A DNA stretch of 64,000 bases from positions 121,982-185,981 of the forward strand of contig NZ_KB892393.1 of the NCBI RefSeq assembly GCF_000373765.1. The letters are read 5' to 3'. The position numbers and the translations under genes were made by a program. Shown here piece by piece: positions 42,236 to 51,971 of this stretch. The notes beneath the pieces were generated by a model that did no database searches, was not told the origin of the DNA, and saw nothing but the letters and a program-made list of their open reading frames with translations. Origin of the DNA: Legionella shakespearei DSM 23087. GTDB lineage: Bacteria; Pseudomonadota; Gammaproteobacteria; Legionellales; Legionellaceae. Positions within the stretch are counted from its first letter, which is position 1. Every line of letters begins with the position of its first letter.

Positions 42236-43549
42236 CTAACGAATATTAATAATCGTCTGTGTAATCGCATCACCCGTACGTATGGTTTGAGCATTAGCCT
42301 GGAAATTACGCTGGGCGCTGATCAGTTTAACCAGTTCACTGGTCAGATCCACGTTAGACTCTTCCAGACGACCTGACTCAACAAGACCTAAACCTCCTGA
42401 GCCCGCGGCGCTAATCAGTGGTTGACCTGAAGAAATAGTCTCAGCCCAGTTGGTATTACCAAGGTTCTGTAAACTTTCAGGATCGGCGAAATTAGCCAGT
42501 TGAATCTGTCCCATAGCCAGAGATTGACCGTTTGAATAGCGGCCTAATACGATTCCGGACTGGTCAATATCAAGTCCAGCCAGACTTCCTGTAGTATACC
42601 CGTCATTATGCATGGTCTGTACGGCAAAAGGACTACCAAATTGCGTACTGTTTGAAAGGTCAATATTTAAATTTAAAGGATTGGAACCGTTATTCAAGTT
42701 CAGCGATAAAGGGATCAATCCGTTAGCCAGCGCAGTGTTGGTAGTATCAGCAACCCCTGCGAAAGAACCATCCGCATTAAAATTGGCGCGAAACAGGTTA
42801 TCTGTGTTATTTGTACCAGCAAGGGCTGGAACATCCTGATTGTCGATCTGGAATGCTACATACCATTGGTTTCCTGTACCAGCGGGAGAGGCAGCATTGG
42901 GATCGCCTGCAGCAGCATCAGGATTAGCACGTATAAAATACATGCTTAACACGTGTGAATTACCCAAACTGTCATAAATTGTTGAAGAAGTCACATTATT
43001 GTAAGTATCGCTGGATGGTGTCGCGCCGCCAGCCCAATTCGCAGTTAATTTAGTGCTGTCAGCAAAGAGATTAACCCCACCATTCACCAGAGTACTGGCA
43101 CGTGGGCTGATGTTTGCTGTATTAATGCGTAAATCACCAGACGCACCGGTAATAGCACCACTGGCATTAGCCAATAAGCCCGTTAATCGCTGGTTTGCCG
43201 CATTGGTAATATAGTTTTGATTATCGAGTTTGAACTGGCCGGCTCGTGTATACACTCGCGAACCTTGATCACTCAAGATGAAAAAACCAGAACCATTCAC
43301 TGCCAAATCAAGGGTATTATTGGTTGGCGTCAAACTTCCGGTAGCGAATGACTGGTGCACGCGCGACAATTTGACACCACCACCTACAGCCACGTTACCC
43401 GTTCCATAAGCGTTATAGGTATAAATATCCGCAAACTCTGCTCTTGAACCTTTAAATCCTATAGTTGCTGAGTTGGCAATATTATTACCGATAACATCCA
43501 AATCCTTACTCGAAGCCTGAATTCCGCTTAAAGCCGTATTAAAAACCAT
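42236..43549 (-). CDS. flgE: Flagellar hook protein FlgE
   Basis: The 437-residue protein opens MVFNTALSGIQASSKDLDVIGNNIANSATIGFKGSRAEF and ends SNVDLTSELVKLISAQRNFQANAQTIRTGDAITQTIINIR. The middle has the hook-specific insertion (TYNNVTSSTIYDSLGNSHVLSMYF). I chose ATG at 43549 because AGGAGG lies at 43555-43560; the longer frame begins upstream of it. Confidence 0.96.
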   Translation of the reverse strand: MVFNTALSGIQASSKDLDVIGNNIANSATIGFKGSRAEFADIYTYNAYGTGNVAVGGGVKLSRVHQSFATGSLTPTNNTLDLAVNGSGFFILSDQGSRVYTRAGQFKLDNQNYITNAANQRLTGLLANASGAITGASGDLRINTANISPRASTLVNGGVNLFADSTKLTANWAGGATPSSDTYNNVTSSTIYDSLGNSHVLSMYFIRANPDAAAGDPNAASPAGTGNQWYVAFQIDNQDVPALAGTNNTDNLFRANFNADGSFAGVADTTNTALANGLIPLSLNLNNGSNPLNLNIDLSNSTQFGSPFAVQTMHNDGYTTGSLAGLDIDQSGIVLGRYSNGQSLAMGQIQLANFADPESLQNLGNTNWAETISSGQPLISAAGSGGLGLVESGRLEESNVDLTSELVKLISAQRNFQANAQTIRTGDAITQTIINIR

Positions 43550-43611
43550 AGTAGCCTCCTGCATTATAATTTTTAGCACAGACCCTTTTTACAAACAGGA
43601 TTGCCTGTTAT

Positions 43612-44286
43612 TTATACCGTTATTTGTCTTACCTGATCTAAAGTCACTGAACCTACACCGGAAACATTTAATTTTAGGCCTTCACCATTTTGCCCCAGGC
43701 TCACACTGTCTACATTTGCCGAAGTCATCGTCCTTAATGCCACTTCCTGACCACCGTAGACTCCTGTTACCTTGACGGTGTATTTCCCTGCGGCCAAACG
43801 CTGTTCGCCTTGGCCGGTGCCATCCCATGCAAACTGAAAAAACCCGGGTTCTGGTTGTCCCAAAGGAATGGTTTTAACAAGTTCGCCTGATTCTGAGTAA
43901 ATTGCAGCACTGAGATTACTCAAGCCAGCGGGCATATCAATCGCAGTCTTCACATCACCCTCAGCCCCCAGAGATAATTTATCGCTGTTGACTAATACCT
44001 TTCTACCCACCAGAGCAGATGCCTGCAGCGCCTGGTTTGATTGTAAGGATGAAGCTAACTGTTGTAATGATTCCTGCATTTTTGTAATCCCGTCATTAGT
44101 GCTGAACTGTGCCAGTTGTGATAAAAATTCGCCGTTTGCCTGAGGTTGCATGGGATCCTGATTTTGTACTTGGGCTACCATCAAGCGTAAAAAGTCTTGT
44201 TGTCCCAGGCTTTTTTTAGGCGCTTCTGGCTGTTGGAATCCCAAAGCTGATGCTGCATTAGCACCATTCACCGAGTTTGTTGTCAT
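43612..44286 (-). CDS. flgD: Hook-capping protein FlgD
   Basis: The 224-residue protein contains GQQDFLRLMVAQVQNQDPMQPQANGEFLSQLAQFSTNDGITKM, the FlgD signature. A FLG/Fn3-like part follows (AGLSNLSAAIYSESGELVKTI, FFQFAWDGTGQGEQRLAAGKYTVKV). It scaffolds hook assembly and is then removed. ATG at 44286 is preferred over a GTG at 44304 that overlaps flgC; GGGGAAAAGG lies before it. Confidence 0.95.
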   Translation of the reverse strand: MTTNSVNGANAASALGFQQPEAPKKSLGQQDFLRLMVAQVQNQDPMQPQANGEFLSQLAQFSTNDGITKMQESLQQLASSLQSNQALQASALVGRKVLVNSDKLSLGAEGDVKTAIDMPAGLSNLSAAIYSESGELVKTIPLGQPEPGFFQFAWDGTGQGEQRLAAGKYTVKVTGVYGGQEVALRTMTSANVDSVSLGQNGEGLKLNVSGVGSVTLDQVRQITV

Positions 44287-44296
44287 CCTTTTCCCC

Positions 44297-44719
44297 TTAT
44301 TCACCGAGTTGCAATGTCCGTTGCATTAACTGTTTGGTGGTGTTAAGTAACTCAATATTCATTTGATAGGAACGTGATGCTGAAATCACGTTTGACATTT
44401 CTTCTACATAATTGACGTTAGAGGTATAAACGAAACCATCTGCGTCAGCGATGGGATTATTAGGTGCGTAACGTCTGGTTGGTTCCGCATCACTTTCATG
44501 AATTCCTTTTAATTGAACCCCCGCTTTTACCTGATCACCCATCCATTGGTTTGCCTGTTCCTGAACTGCTTTAAAAATGGGGTACTTAGGCTTATACACA
44601 TCATCAGGATTTCCCACTTCCACATTGGCATTACTCATATTGCCAGCACTGGTTTTCAAACGTGCTGTTTCTGCGGTCATTGCGGAGCCGGCTATATCAA
44701 AAATTGCATTTAATGACAT
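44297..44719 (-). CDS. flgC: Flagellar proximal rod protein FlgC
   Basis: The 140-residue protein starts MSLNAIFDIAGSAMTAETARLKTSAGNMSNANV and ends VNYVEEMSNVISASRSYQMNIELLNTTKQLMQRTLQLGE, standard FlgC features. It lies two bases after flgB and should form the proximal rod with FlgB and FlgF. Confidence 0.96.
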   Translation of the reverse strand: MSLNAIFDIAGSAMTAETARLKTSAGNMSNANVEVGNPDDVYKPKYPIFKAVQEQANQWMGDQVKAGVQLKGIHESDAEPTRRYAPNNPIADADGFVYTSNVNYVEEMSNVISASRSYQMNIELLNTTKQLMQRTLQLGE

Positions 44720-44721
44720 AA

Positions 44722-45120
44722 TTATTCTCCTTTTAACGCCACCATCATGGTTTTAATTTTACTGCCCAGGAAATTTAAGCTGGCCTGATAATTGAGCGCA
44801 TTTTTAGCAAATTCAGCGGTTTCCACGTCTTTATCTACGGTATTACCATCCAGAGAGTCATGAGTGGGAACCCTATATTTGAGATTAGCACTGAAATCAG
44901 CATTGGTATTGATGTGATTGGGTGAGCTGGTTTGCAATTGTTGTGAACTTCTCGCCATGGTTGCGGTTAAAAGTTCATTGAAATCAACATCTACAGCCTT
45001 GTAATTGGGCGTATTCACATTAGCCAGGTTATTGGCCAGTTGTGATGCTCTCTGATCTCTGGCAACCAGTGCTTTGGCATGAATCCCCAAATATGAGTCA
45101 AGGTTAAGCGCCATATTCAC
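44722..45120 (-). CDS. flgB: Flagellar proximal rod protein FlgB
   Basis: The 132-residue protein contains LGIHAKALVARDQRASQLANNLANVNTPNYKAVDVDFNELL and ends with ETAEFAKNALNYQASLNFLGSKIKTMMVALKGE. It is the first gene of the operon, which then runs through flgL without a break. A sigma-54 type promoter lies 67 bases upstream. flgA and flgM are not in this window. Confidence 0.96.
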   Translation of the reverse strand: MNMALNLDSYLGIHAKALVARDQRASQLANNLANVNTPNYKAVDVDFNELLTATMARSSQQLQTSSPNHINTNADFSANLKYRVPTHDSLDGNTVDKDVETAEFAKNALNYQASLNFLGSKIKTMMVALKGE

Positions 45121-45185
45121 TCCTTATTATTATTGTGCAACTTCATTTATATCGCAGTGAAAAGCTACATCTCTTAATTATAACA

Positions 45186-45203
45186 AAGCAAACATTGTGC
45201 CAA
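45186..45203 (-). promoter_or_regulatory. Sigma-54 promoter of the flgB-L operon
   Basis: On the minus strand the sequence reads TTGGCACAATGTTTGCTT, matching the consensus TGGCAC-N5-TTGC exactly. It lies 67 bases before the flgB ATG, in the divergent gap with hemF. In Legionella, RpoN with FleQ drives rod and hook genes, so this is the expected control. Confidence 0.85.
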
Positions 45204-45225
45204 TTCAGAAAGAATGAGAAAATGA

Positions 45226-46194
<969 letters not shown>

Positions 46195-46272
46195 TTCCAA
46201 TTGGCACAATGCGTACCCGGCGTGCTTGCAACCGGGGGACATGCTAAATCATGCTCTGTGCCGCAACAAAAC

Positions 46273-46415
46273 TTCCGCTTCCTGACGGATCCACGTCGTC
46301 CTGAGCGCGTCTTTTTGCGCGAAGGATCTCCTGAAATTGGCACATTGCCAGTATTTGGAGATCCTTCGCGCAAAAAGACGCGCTCAGGACGACGTGGATC
46401 CGTCAGGAAGCGGAA
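46273..46415. repeat. Family A repeat nested in longer inverted arms
   Basis: The family A arms (46294-46331 and 46357-46394) are flanked by a second matched pair: TTCCGCTTCCTGACGGATCC on the left and its complement on the right, ending at 46415. The outer arms resemble family B, so this copy is a composite. It lies between the convergent hemF and transporter genes, in a stretch (46195-46549) that has no gene. Confidence 0.9.
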
Positions 46416-46549
46416 CAGTTATACTGGCAGGGACTGTGTTTCTGCCCTGAACCCCTGGCTCCCCTCGAACAAGCAGAGGGATGTCAGAGTCAATCCCAGA
46501 TTGTGTTGTAGAAGAGACAACTGCAAACAGACCGGGCTACGTTACTATT

Positions 46550-47857
46550 CTATATTTTTTCTACTGCGTTCTTTTCTCTGTAACGTAAGCAAAACCATAA
46601 GCCAAAGGCTGCGATAAGATTCAATAAACTTAAGATCAAGAACACCTGAGGAATAGCGACATTCAAATGCAATAACAACATTACCAACATAGTGCCCAAA
46701 ACCATAAACAAGGCGTTATAAATATTATTCGCCGCAATAGTCCTTGCCCTTGCCTCCGGATGGCTGGCAACCTGTAAAAAGGTATACAAAGGAACAACAA
46801 ATAATCCGGCACTAAAAGCCAACATGAATAAATCAAAGGCAATACGCCAATGCCTGAAATAAGTAAAAAACGAAAATATGCCAATTAAGGGTTCCTGTAC
46901 AACTAAATCTGTTGGCGATGCCCAATACAAATCAAAGGTAAAAACAGTTAAAGCGATCATGGCCAAGGGAACAATAGACAGAGTAATTCGCCCTTGTAAA
47001 ATGCGATTAATAGTCAACGAACCCATAGCGATACCTATTGAAAATAAAGCCAGAAACAAAGCGAAGACCGTAGTATTAGCACCCAATACATAATGAGCAT
47101 AATCAGGTAACTTGGTCAGCAGTACAGCACCAATTAACCAAAACCAGGAAATGGTTAAAATGGATAGTAAAACGCCCTGCTCTTCTTTAGCCTGTTTCAG
47201 CATAGCCAAAGTGGCGCGCCAGACATGCAAATCCACTTTTAAATTCACTAAAACCGATGGAGCGCTGGGAATAAATAAACTGGAAAATAATCCTGCGAAA
47301 GCAGCGCATAAAGTCATAAAAATAGCCAGGTAAGGGATGGAGCTGGTAGTGCCTATAGACAGAGTTCCCAGTGTTGTACCAAGAAGTATAGCGATGAAGG
47401 TGCTGGCCTCAATTAAACCTGTTGCACCTAATAAGTCCTGCCTTGGCAAATGGTCTGGCAAGATGGCGTATTTTATTGGTCCAAAGAAAGCAGAATGAAT
47501 GCCCATTCCGGTAAGCGTGATCATCATGAGCAAGATGCTACCGCCATAAAGGGCAAAGCTGCCAATAATCATTAATATGACTTCAAAAACCTTTATCAGA
47601 CGGGTCAATAAGGCCTTGTCGTATTTATCCGCCAATTGTCCGGAAGTTGCTGAAAAAAGAAAAAAAGGAAGGATGAATAAGGCTCCAGCCAAAGCCTGAT
47701 AATATTCAGATTGTGCCTGAGAATGGCTTAGATGATAACTAATGAGCGTGAGCATCGCCAATTTAAAGGCGTTGTCATTGAAAGCACCAAAAAACTGGGT
47801 CAGAAATAAGGGTAAAAATCTTCTTTCTTTCAAAAGATACGCACAACCAAACCCCAT
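46550..47857 (-). CDS. LplT-like major facilitator transporter
   Basis: The protein of about 435 residues has twelve predicted membrane helices. It opens FLPLFLTQFFGAFNDNAFKLAMLTLISY, the hallmark of the LplT/lysophospholipid transporter group, and contains the MFS loop SGQLADKYDKALLTRLIK and GIHSAFFGPIKYAILPDHL. In enteric bacteria LplT flips lysophospholipids for Aas; no aas-like gene adjoins here. ATG at 47857 has GGAG nearby and is preferred over 47869. Confidence 0.8.
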   Translation of the reverse strand: MGFGCAYLLKERRFLPLFLTQFFGAFNDNAFKLAMLTLISYHLSHSQAQSEYYQALAGALFILPFFLFSATSGQLADKYDKALLTRLIKVFEVILMIIGSFALYGGSILLMMITLTGMGIHSAFFGPIKYAILPDHLPRQDLLGATGLIEASTFIAILLGTTLGTLSIGTTSSIPYLAIFMTLCAAFAGLFSSLFIPSAPSVLVNLKVDLHVWRATLAMLKQAKEEQGVLLSILTISWFWLIGAVLLTKLPDYAHYVLGANTTVFALFLALFSIGIAMGSLTINRILQGRITLSIVPLAMIALTVFTFDLYWASPTDLVVQEPLIGIFSFFTYFRHWRIAFDLFMLAFSAGLFVVPLYTFLQVASHPEARARTIAANNIYNALFMVLGTMLVMLLLHLNVAIPQVFLILSLLNLIAAFGLWFCLRYREKNAVEKI

Positions 47858-48021
47858 AGCACACTCCATCGTGAAAACCTGAAATAATTGGCCATAAGGA
47901 TAGGGTTGTCGTTAAGGAAAGTAAATCAAAAACTCATTTAAATCATTATTTTGTGTTTTCTTAGCCACATCGCCATGAGCTCACTGCCATTAAGTTAAAG
48001 AGGGGTTGATTTAAAATAGGC

Positions 48022-48120
48022 GTAGCCTTGATGCAGCGATAGAGTAATCAAGGTTTTCATCCAGCAGGTCTAAGTGACCATAGGAAAACCTTGATTACTC
48101 TATCGCTGCATCAAGGCTAC
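48022..48120. repeat. Family D palindromic repeat, complete copy
   Basis: Two 37-base arms (48022-48058 and 48084-48120), beginning GTAGCCTTGATGCAGCGATA, are perfect inverted repeats. Single arms or short forms occur at 23537-23594, 28460-28496 and 62533-62568. It is the only notable feature in 47858-48232. Confidence 0.9.
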
Positions 48121-48232
48121 AGTTTTTTATATATTTAAATCAAGCGATTTTGACAATTCAAGAAACTATGTGCTTTACAATTAACCATTACTTAATTAAA
48201 ATACAGTCTCAACAAAACACTATGAGCATCCC

Positions 48233-48754
48233 ATGAACCATTTTTTTAAAAAAGCAAAGTCCTATGAAAAAGCAGCAAATCAGCACTTTGAAAATGCATA
48301 CAATTGTTTAAGTCTTGAAAACGAGCTGCTATACAGACCATATTTTGATGCCTCATTTCATACCAGTTCACTTGTGTACCCATTGTGTCATACTCTAAAA
48401 ACCTTTATCGCAATAGGACGAATTTTACAAGGAACCTGGCTGTTAATCGAAGCTCTGTTTAACGATGATTTAGAAGAAACTTCTGAACGTATATTAACGG
48501 GCATGGGTAACGAATTACTTACATGCTTTTTAGATATAGGCAACATTTTCGCTTCTGTTCTTTCCATTATCAGCAGAACAGTAGCTTCTTTAATTAATGG
48601 ATATTCAGAGAATACTATGAAAAATAGTATAGATTTTAGTAATCCACTCGCTCTATTCCAGTCCAGCAACATACTAGAGTCACTTGCAAATGGAATCACG
48701 TATAACGTGCTAGACGCGGCACTTTATGAAAGCACAACCACATTATCTATGTAA
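48233..48754 (+). CDS. Hypothetical protein, 173 residues
   Basis: I do not recognise this protein. The N-terminus is charged and helical (FFKKAKSYEKAANQHFENAYN). Two long apolar helices follow (LVYPLCHTLKTFIAIGRILQGTWLLIEALF and ELLTCFLDIGNIFASVLSIISRTVASLI), and it may associate with membranes. A degenerate TTAAC-N6-TTAAT direct repeat lies about 40-60 bases upstream, a weak PmrA-like hint. The gene stands alone among repeats. A Legionella-specific origin is likely. Confidence 0.55.
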   Translation: MNHFFKKAKSYEKAANQHFENAYNCLSLENELLYRPYFDASFHTSSLVYPLCHTLKTFIAIGRILQGTWLLIEALFNDDLEETSERILTGMGNELLTCFLDIGNIFASVLSIISRTVASLINGYSENTMKNSIDFSNPLALFQSSNILESLANGITYNVLDAALYESTTTLSM

Positions 48755-48802
48755 CCATTATAATTAATTAGTGTCAGTTCGGGGCTCATCATACTCACTG
48801 CA

Positions 48803-48914
48803 CCGTTCGTGCTGAGGAGGGATGGGAACCCCGTCTCGAAGCATACTCAGGGCAAAAAACCTGTGCCAGTGCTTCGAGACGGCGCAAAAAGACGCGCCTC
48901 CTCAGCACGAACGG
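48803..48914. repeat. Family E palindromic repeat, copy 1
   Basis: CCGTTCGTGCTGAGGAGG pairs with CTCCTCAGCACGAACGG. Inner arms CCGTCTCGAAGCA/TGCTTCGAGACGG also pair. A second copy lies 98 bases on. Confidence 0.9.
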
Positions 48915-49012
48915 ATCGTGCGAGGGCGAAAAAGTTATGGTTTTATTCAGAACTGATGTGAACTCCAAATAAGGGTTTTCTTAGCCCATCCCACCCACCG
49001 ACCCGTTCGTGC

Positions 49013-49115
49013 TGAGGAGGGGTGGTAACCCCGTCTCGAAGCATCCACCAGGACAAAAAACCTGTGCCAGTGCTTCGAGACGGCGCCAAAAGACGCGCCT
49101 CCTCAGCACGAACGG
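49013..49115. repeat. Family E palindromic repeat, copy 2
   Basis: Same architecture as 48803-48914, with small changes in the centre. A single left arm occurs at 28413-28432. The two copies occupy most of 48755-49197, which has no gene. Confidence 0.9.
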
Positions 49116-49197
49116 ATTGCGCCAATGCAAATGTCGCCCTTATCCAGAACTCATATTAAATTAAGCTAAAATCATGGGTCTAAATATCCTATTTTTA

Positions 49198-51750
49198 TTA
49201 GTTTGGCTTTGCCGAGAAAGCCCGCTCCTCAACCATTTCATTCGTTATTTTAGACAATGCTTCAATAGTTCTACGCGAACTGCCCTCTTCAAGCTTGCGA
49301 TGAAAACTTATCATTGTATTCAGTGCTTCAACTTTCAGCTGTTGCGGATCATCTTTATACTGTTCTGTAATGCGCTCTATATCAGCAGCAAATTTATGGA
49401 TGCTTTCGCTATGTTTTCCTGTAAAAAACGATAAAAAGGATCGTTGATGTAACGTGGAATTAGTATCAAGTACCATAGCTATAGTCTTGAGTCTCGCTAT
49501 CAAAACCTCAGAATCAGACTCCTCCATAAGTAATGCCACGTTATCGTAAAATGGTCTCTCACTCCGGTTCAAAGTAACTGCCGCATGGAGTAAATTTTTG
49601 CGAATAAGCTCTGCATCTTCAACTTTGGAAACAAGCGGAAGCTTTAATTCATTTGCTACTTTATTAAAATGCTTTAGATCACCGCCAGCCAGCTCCTGAA
49701 TTAACTGATCGGATTGTTTGGCATCCAGACTGGTAACAACAAGTGCATAGGTATCTTTCAGCAATGTCGGATAATTTTGAGTAAACTGATCACGACAGGC
49801 CAAAACTTCTTTATCTGATAATTTGGATAAATCCTTATTGATCAATAAAGGCAAAGTCTGACGCACAAAAGCGATGTTTTTACCTTTACGATTTAACATT
49901 TCCATGATCACTACAGCACGGGCAGCCTCATTAAACTGGTCGCTTTTATAATCATAATGATGAACTTTATTGTAATCAGCCAATATTGTTTCAAAATGCT
50001 GCGTGGCTGCAATTTGGAGCTTCACTTCCCGCGAAGTATCCTGGATCATTTCCCTGATTATTTCCTCACTGGATTCAAGGACAACAGGCTCCAGACCCAC
50101 GTTTTCTTTAAAATCAAGAAAATGCATATCACGTATATGAAGCAGTTCCTCATCTGAAACTTTGGAGAAATCCATATTTAAGAGCTGCGGCATTACTTCA
50201 CGTAAAAAGCCAATGTTATTTATTTTCAGAAGCTCCATCACCACAGCCCCGGAATCAAGTCCGTCAAACTGTTCTACCGATAAATCAGCCCATTGATAAT
50301 GATTAAACTTTATTAATAGCTCTTCCAGTCTTTTACCCATTTCATTGAGCGACTGCGTATGTATTGCATTGAAATAACGACCTACCTTAGCTTTATTATG
50401 GTCAATAATGTCACGCGACAAAGTCATGAATAATTCTTGCTGAAAAGCTTTTAACGCTTTTTGAGAATCATTAGCAGTTAATTTTTCATAAGTTTTTTGG
50501 ATGTTATCCGGATTGATATCATCACCCAAATGGCCATGTTCAATTGCCCATGCAATTAAATCAGCAAAGGAATTACGGCTGTAAATTTCTGCATAAAGTT
50601 CATTTTGCAAAAAGGCAGTAACAAAACCGCTTCCTGTCTGATAGTGTGGTAAATAACGGCTATCGCCATGATAAGCTACTGTAACATCCGCTTTAATCAC
50701 TTCATCGTTCCAATGCAAATCCATGTCGGGATGATAATTGAGTACATCACCCCGCTCTCCCCTTGAAGTGGGAAACCTGGAACGCAGATGAGGATTAACG
50801 GGTAATGAATTGATGTCCAGATCTGGAAAAACCAGTCTGGCGATTTCACGAGTATATGCCGTTACCTGACGCTCAAAATCCTCCTTGTCCATATTTTGCA
50901 TATTAAAAGGAATCTCTGCGCCTATATATAGAATATCATTGGCATAAAAAACACGCGTTCTGGGAGGACGGACAAGATTCCATCCGTATTTTTTTAAGGG
51001 CTGTTCCCAATCCGTTAAATCGAGAGAGCGTTGGTTATCTCTTAATTGGTCCAGAGTGATTTTGTTTTTGATGACAAAAGTAGTCGTTCCATGCAACGCA
51101 GTAACTGTCAATGATTTGACATCCTCTGAAGCCGTTTGAAGCGGCTCCGTGTTTCCATCAGCACGAAACATGGCTTTTTTATCATGATAAACTATTTCAT
51201 TTTTACGGGCATCGCCTCTTAACGCTCCCGTGGCGACATGAATATGCAGATCTTTAACATCTTCTGTGGATATATCCAGAAGATGGGAGTTTTCATATAC
51301 AATATGTGCAACTTCTTCTTCAAGCGAACGCAGGTCATCCTGTCCTATTTTTCTATCGATCAACAGAGGCTTGTTGTCACCACTTAAAGCGTCAATTGTT
51401 TTCAAAAGCAACAGTTGTAAATCTCTGATTTGGATTTGCGTAAATCGCTTATTACTGAAGACCCTGTCATCGCCTGATTGAAATCCTTGAGCTACAGAAA
51501 AATCACGATCATAGATCAAGGGAGCCAAATCTGTTTGTCTGACGCCAGCAGCTAGCAATTTTGCTGTTACTTCATCATTTTCAAATCTGAAAATATTGGC
51601 ACGGGCCCTTACTCGGTCGATATCACGCGTTTGCGGCCTTAAACGGTCATCAATAAAAACGAATTTCGCCTTAGGATCATAGTTTCTTATCTTTAAAGCA
51701 CGATGGAGATTCCCAGGCCCAGCACCGATAAATACGTGAACAGTCATCAT
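49198..51750 (-). CDS. Large FAD-dependent oxidoreductase-like protein (effector candidate)
   Basis: This protein of about 850 residues opens with a dinucleotide-binding unit, TVHVFIGAGPGNLHRALKIR, followed by the acidic strand end KFVFIDDRLRP. A second FAD-site motif, VAYHGDSRYLPHYQTGSGFVTAFLQNEL, matches the GD...P..G.G of aromatic hydroxylase/MICAL-type flavoproteins. The C-terminal 400 residues are helical and unrecognised. I chose ATG at 51750 (AGGA upstream; 51747 also possible). A PmrA-like box and a -10 lie upstream. A Dot/Icm effector is likely; the substrate is unknown. Confidence 0.65.
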   Translation of the reverse strand: MMTVHVFIGAGPGNLHRALKIRNYDPKAKFVFIDDRLRPQTRDIDRVRARANIFRFENDEVTAKLLAAGVRQTDLAPLIYDRDFSVAQGFQSGDDRVFSNKRFTQIQIRDLQLLLLKTIDALSGDNKPLLIDRKIGQDDLRSLEEEVAHIVYENSHLLDISTEDVKDLHIHVATGALRGDARKNEIVYHDKKAMFRADGNTEPLQTASEDVKSLTVTALHGTTTFVIKNKITLDQLRDNQRSLDLTDWEQPLKKYGWNLVRPPRTRVFYANDILYIGAEIPFNMQNMDKEDFERQVTAYTREIARLVFPDLDINSLPVNPHLRSRFPTSRGERGDVLNYHPDMDLHWNDEVIKADVTVAYHGDSRYLPHYQTGSGFVTAFLQNELYAEIYSRNSFADLIAWAIEHGHLGDDINPDNIQKTYEKLTANDSQKALKAFQQELFMTLSRDIIDHNKAKVGRYFNAIHTQSLNEMGKRLEELLIKFNHYQWADLSVEQFDGLDSGAVVMELLKINNIGFLREVMPQLLNMDFSKVSDEELLHIRDMHFLDFKENVGLEPVVLESSEEIIREMIQDTSREVKLQIAATQHFETILADYNKVHHYDYKSDQFNEAARAVVIMEMLNRKGKNIAFVRQTLPLLINKDLSKLSDKEVLACRDQFTQNYPTLLKDTYALVVTSLDAKQSDQLIQELAGGDLKHFNKVANELKLPLVSKVEDAELIRKNLLHAAVTLNRSERPFYDNVALLMEESDSEVLIARLKTIAMVLDTNSTLHQRSFLSFFTGKHSESIHKFAADIERITEQYKDDPQQLKVEALNTMISFHRKLEEGSSRRTIEALSKITNEMVEERAFSAKPN

Positions 51751-51822
51751 GATTCCTGAAAATGGATTACATGGCATGAAGAGCAGCAAAAAATGCTTCT
51801 GCTCTCACCTCTACTTGTTCAA

Positions 51823-51855
51823 AGTATAAAACATGAATATTAAGAATACATTAAG
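51823..51855 (-). promoter_or_regulatory. PmrA-like box and -10 element
   Basis: On the minus strand CTTAAT-gtatt-CTTAAT (51855-51839) forms an 11-base-period direct repeat like the Legionella PmrA element. TATACT (51828-51823) follows ten bases later, the spacing expected for PmrA-activated effector promoters. It drives toward the FAD-type gene starting at 51750. Confidence 0.6.
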
Positions 51856-51971
51856 CATATATTTGTCACAAAAATCAGCAAATTAAATGTGATTTGAGTA
51901 CCCTAATCTTATTGATAGAGTAAGCATAAAGTTAAAAAAAGCTTCCATATTATTTAACAATGTGATTAAAT

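Noticed and set aside
46201..46617. A 138-codon plus-strand frame after hemF
   Set aside because: It crosses the composite palindrome and overlaps the convergent transporter gene.
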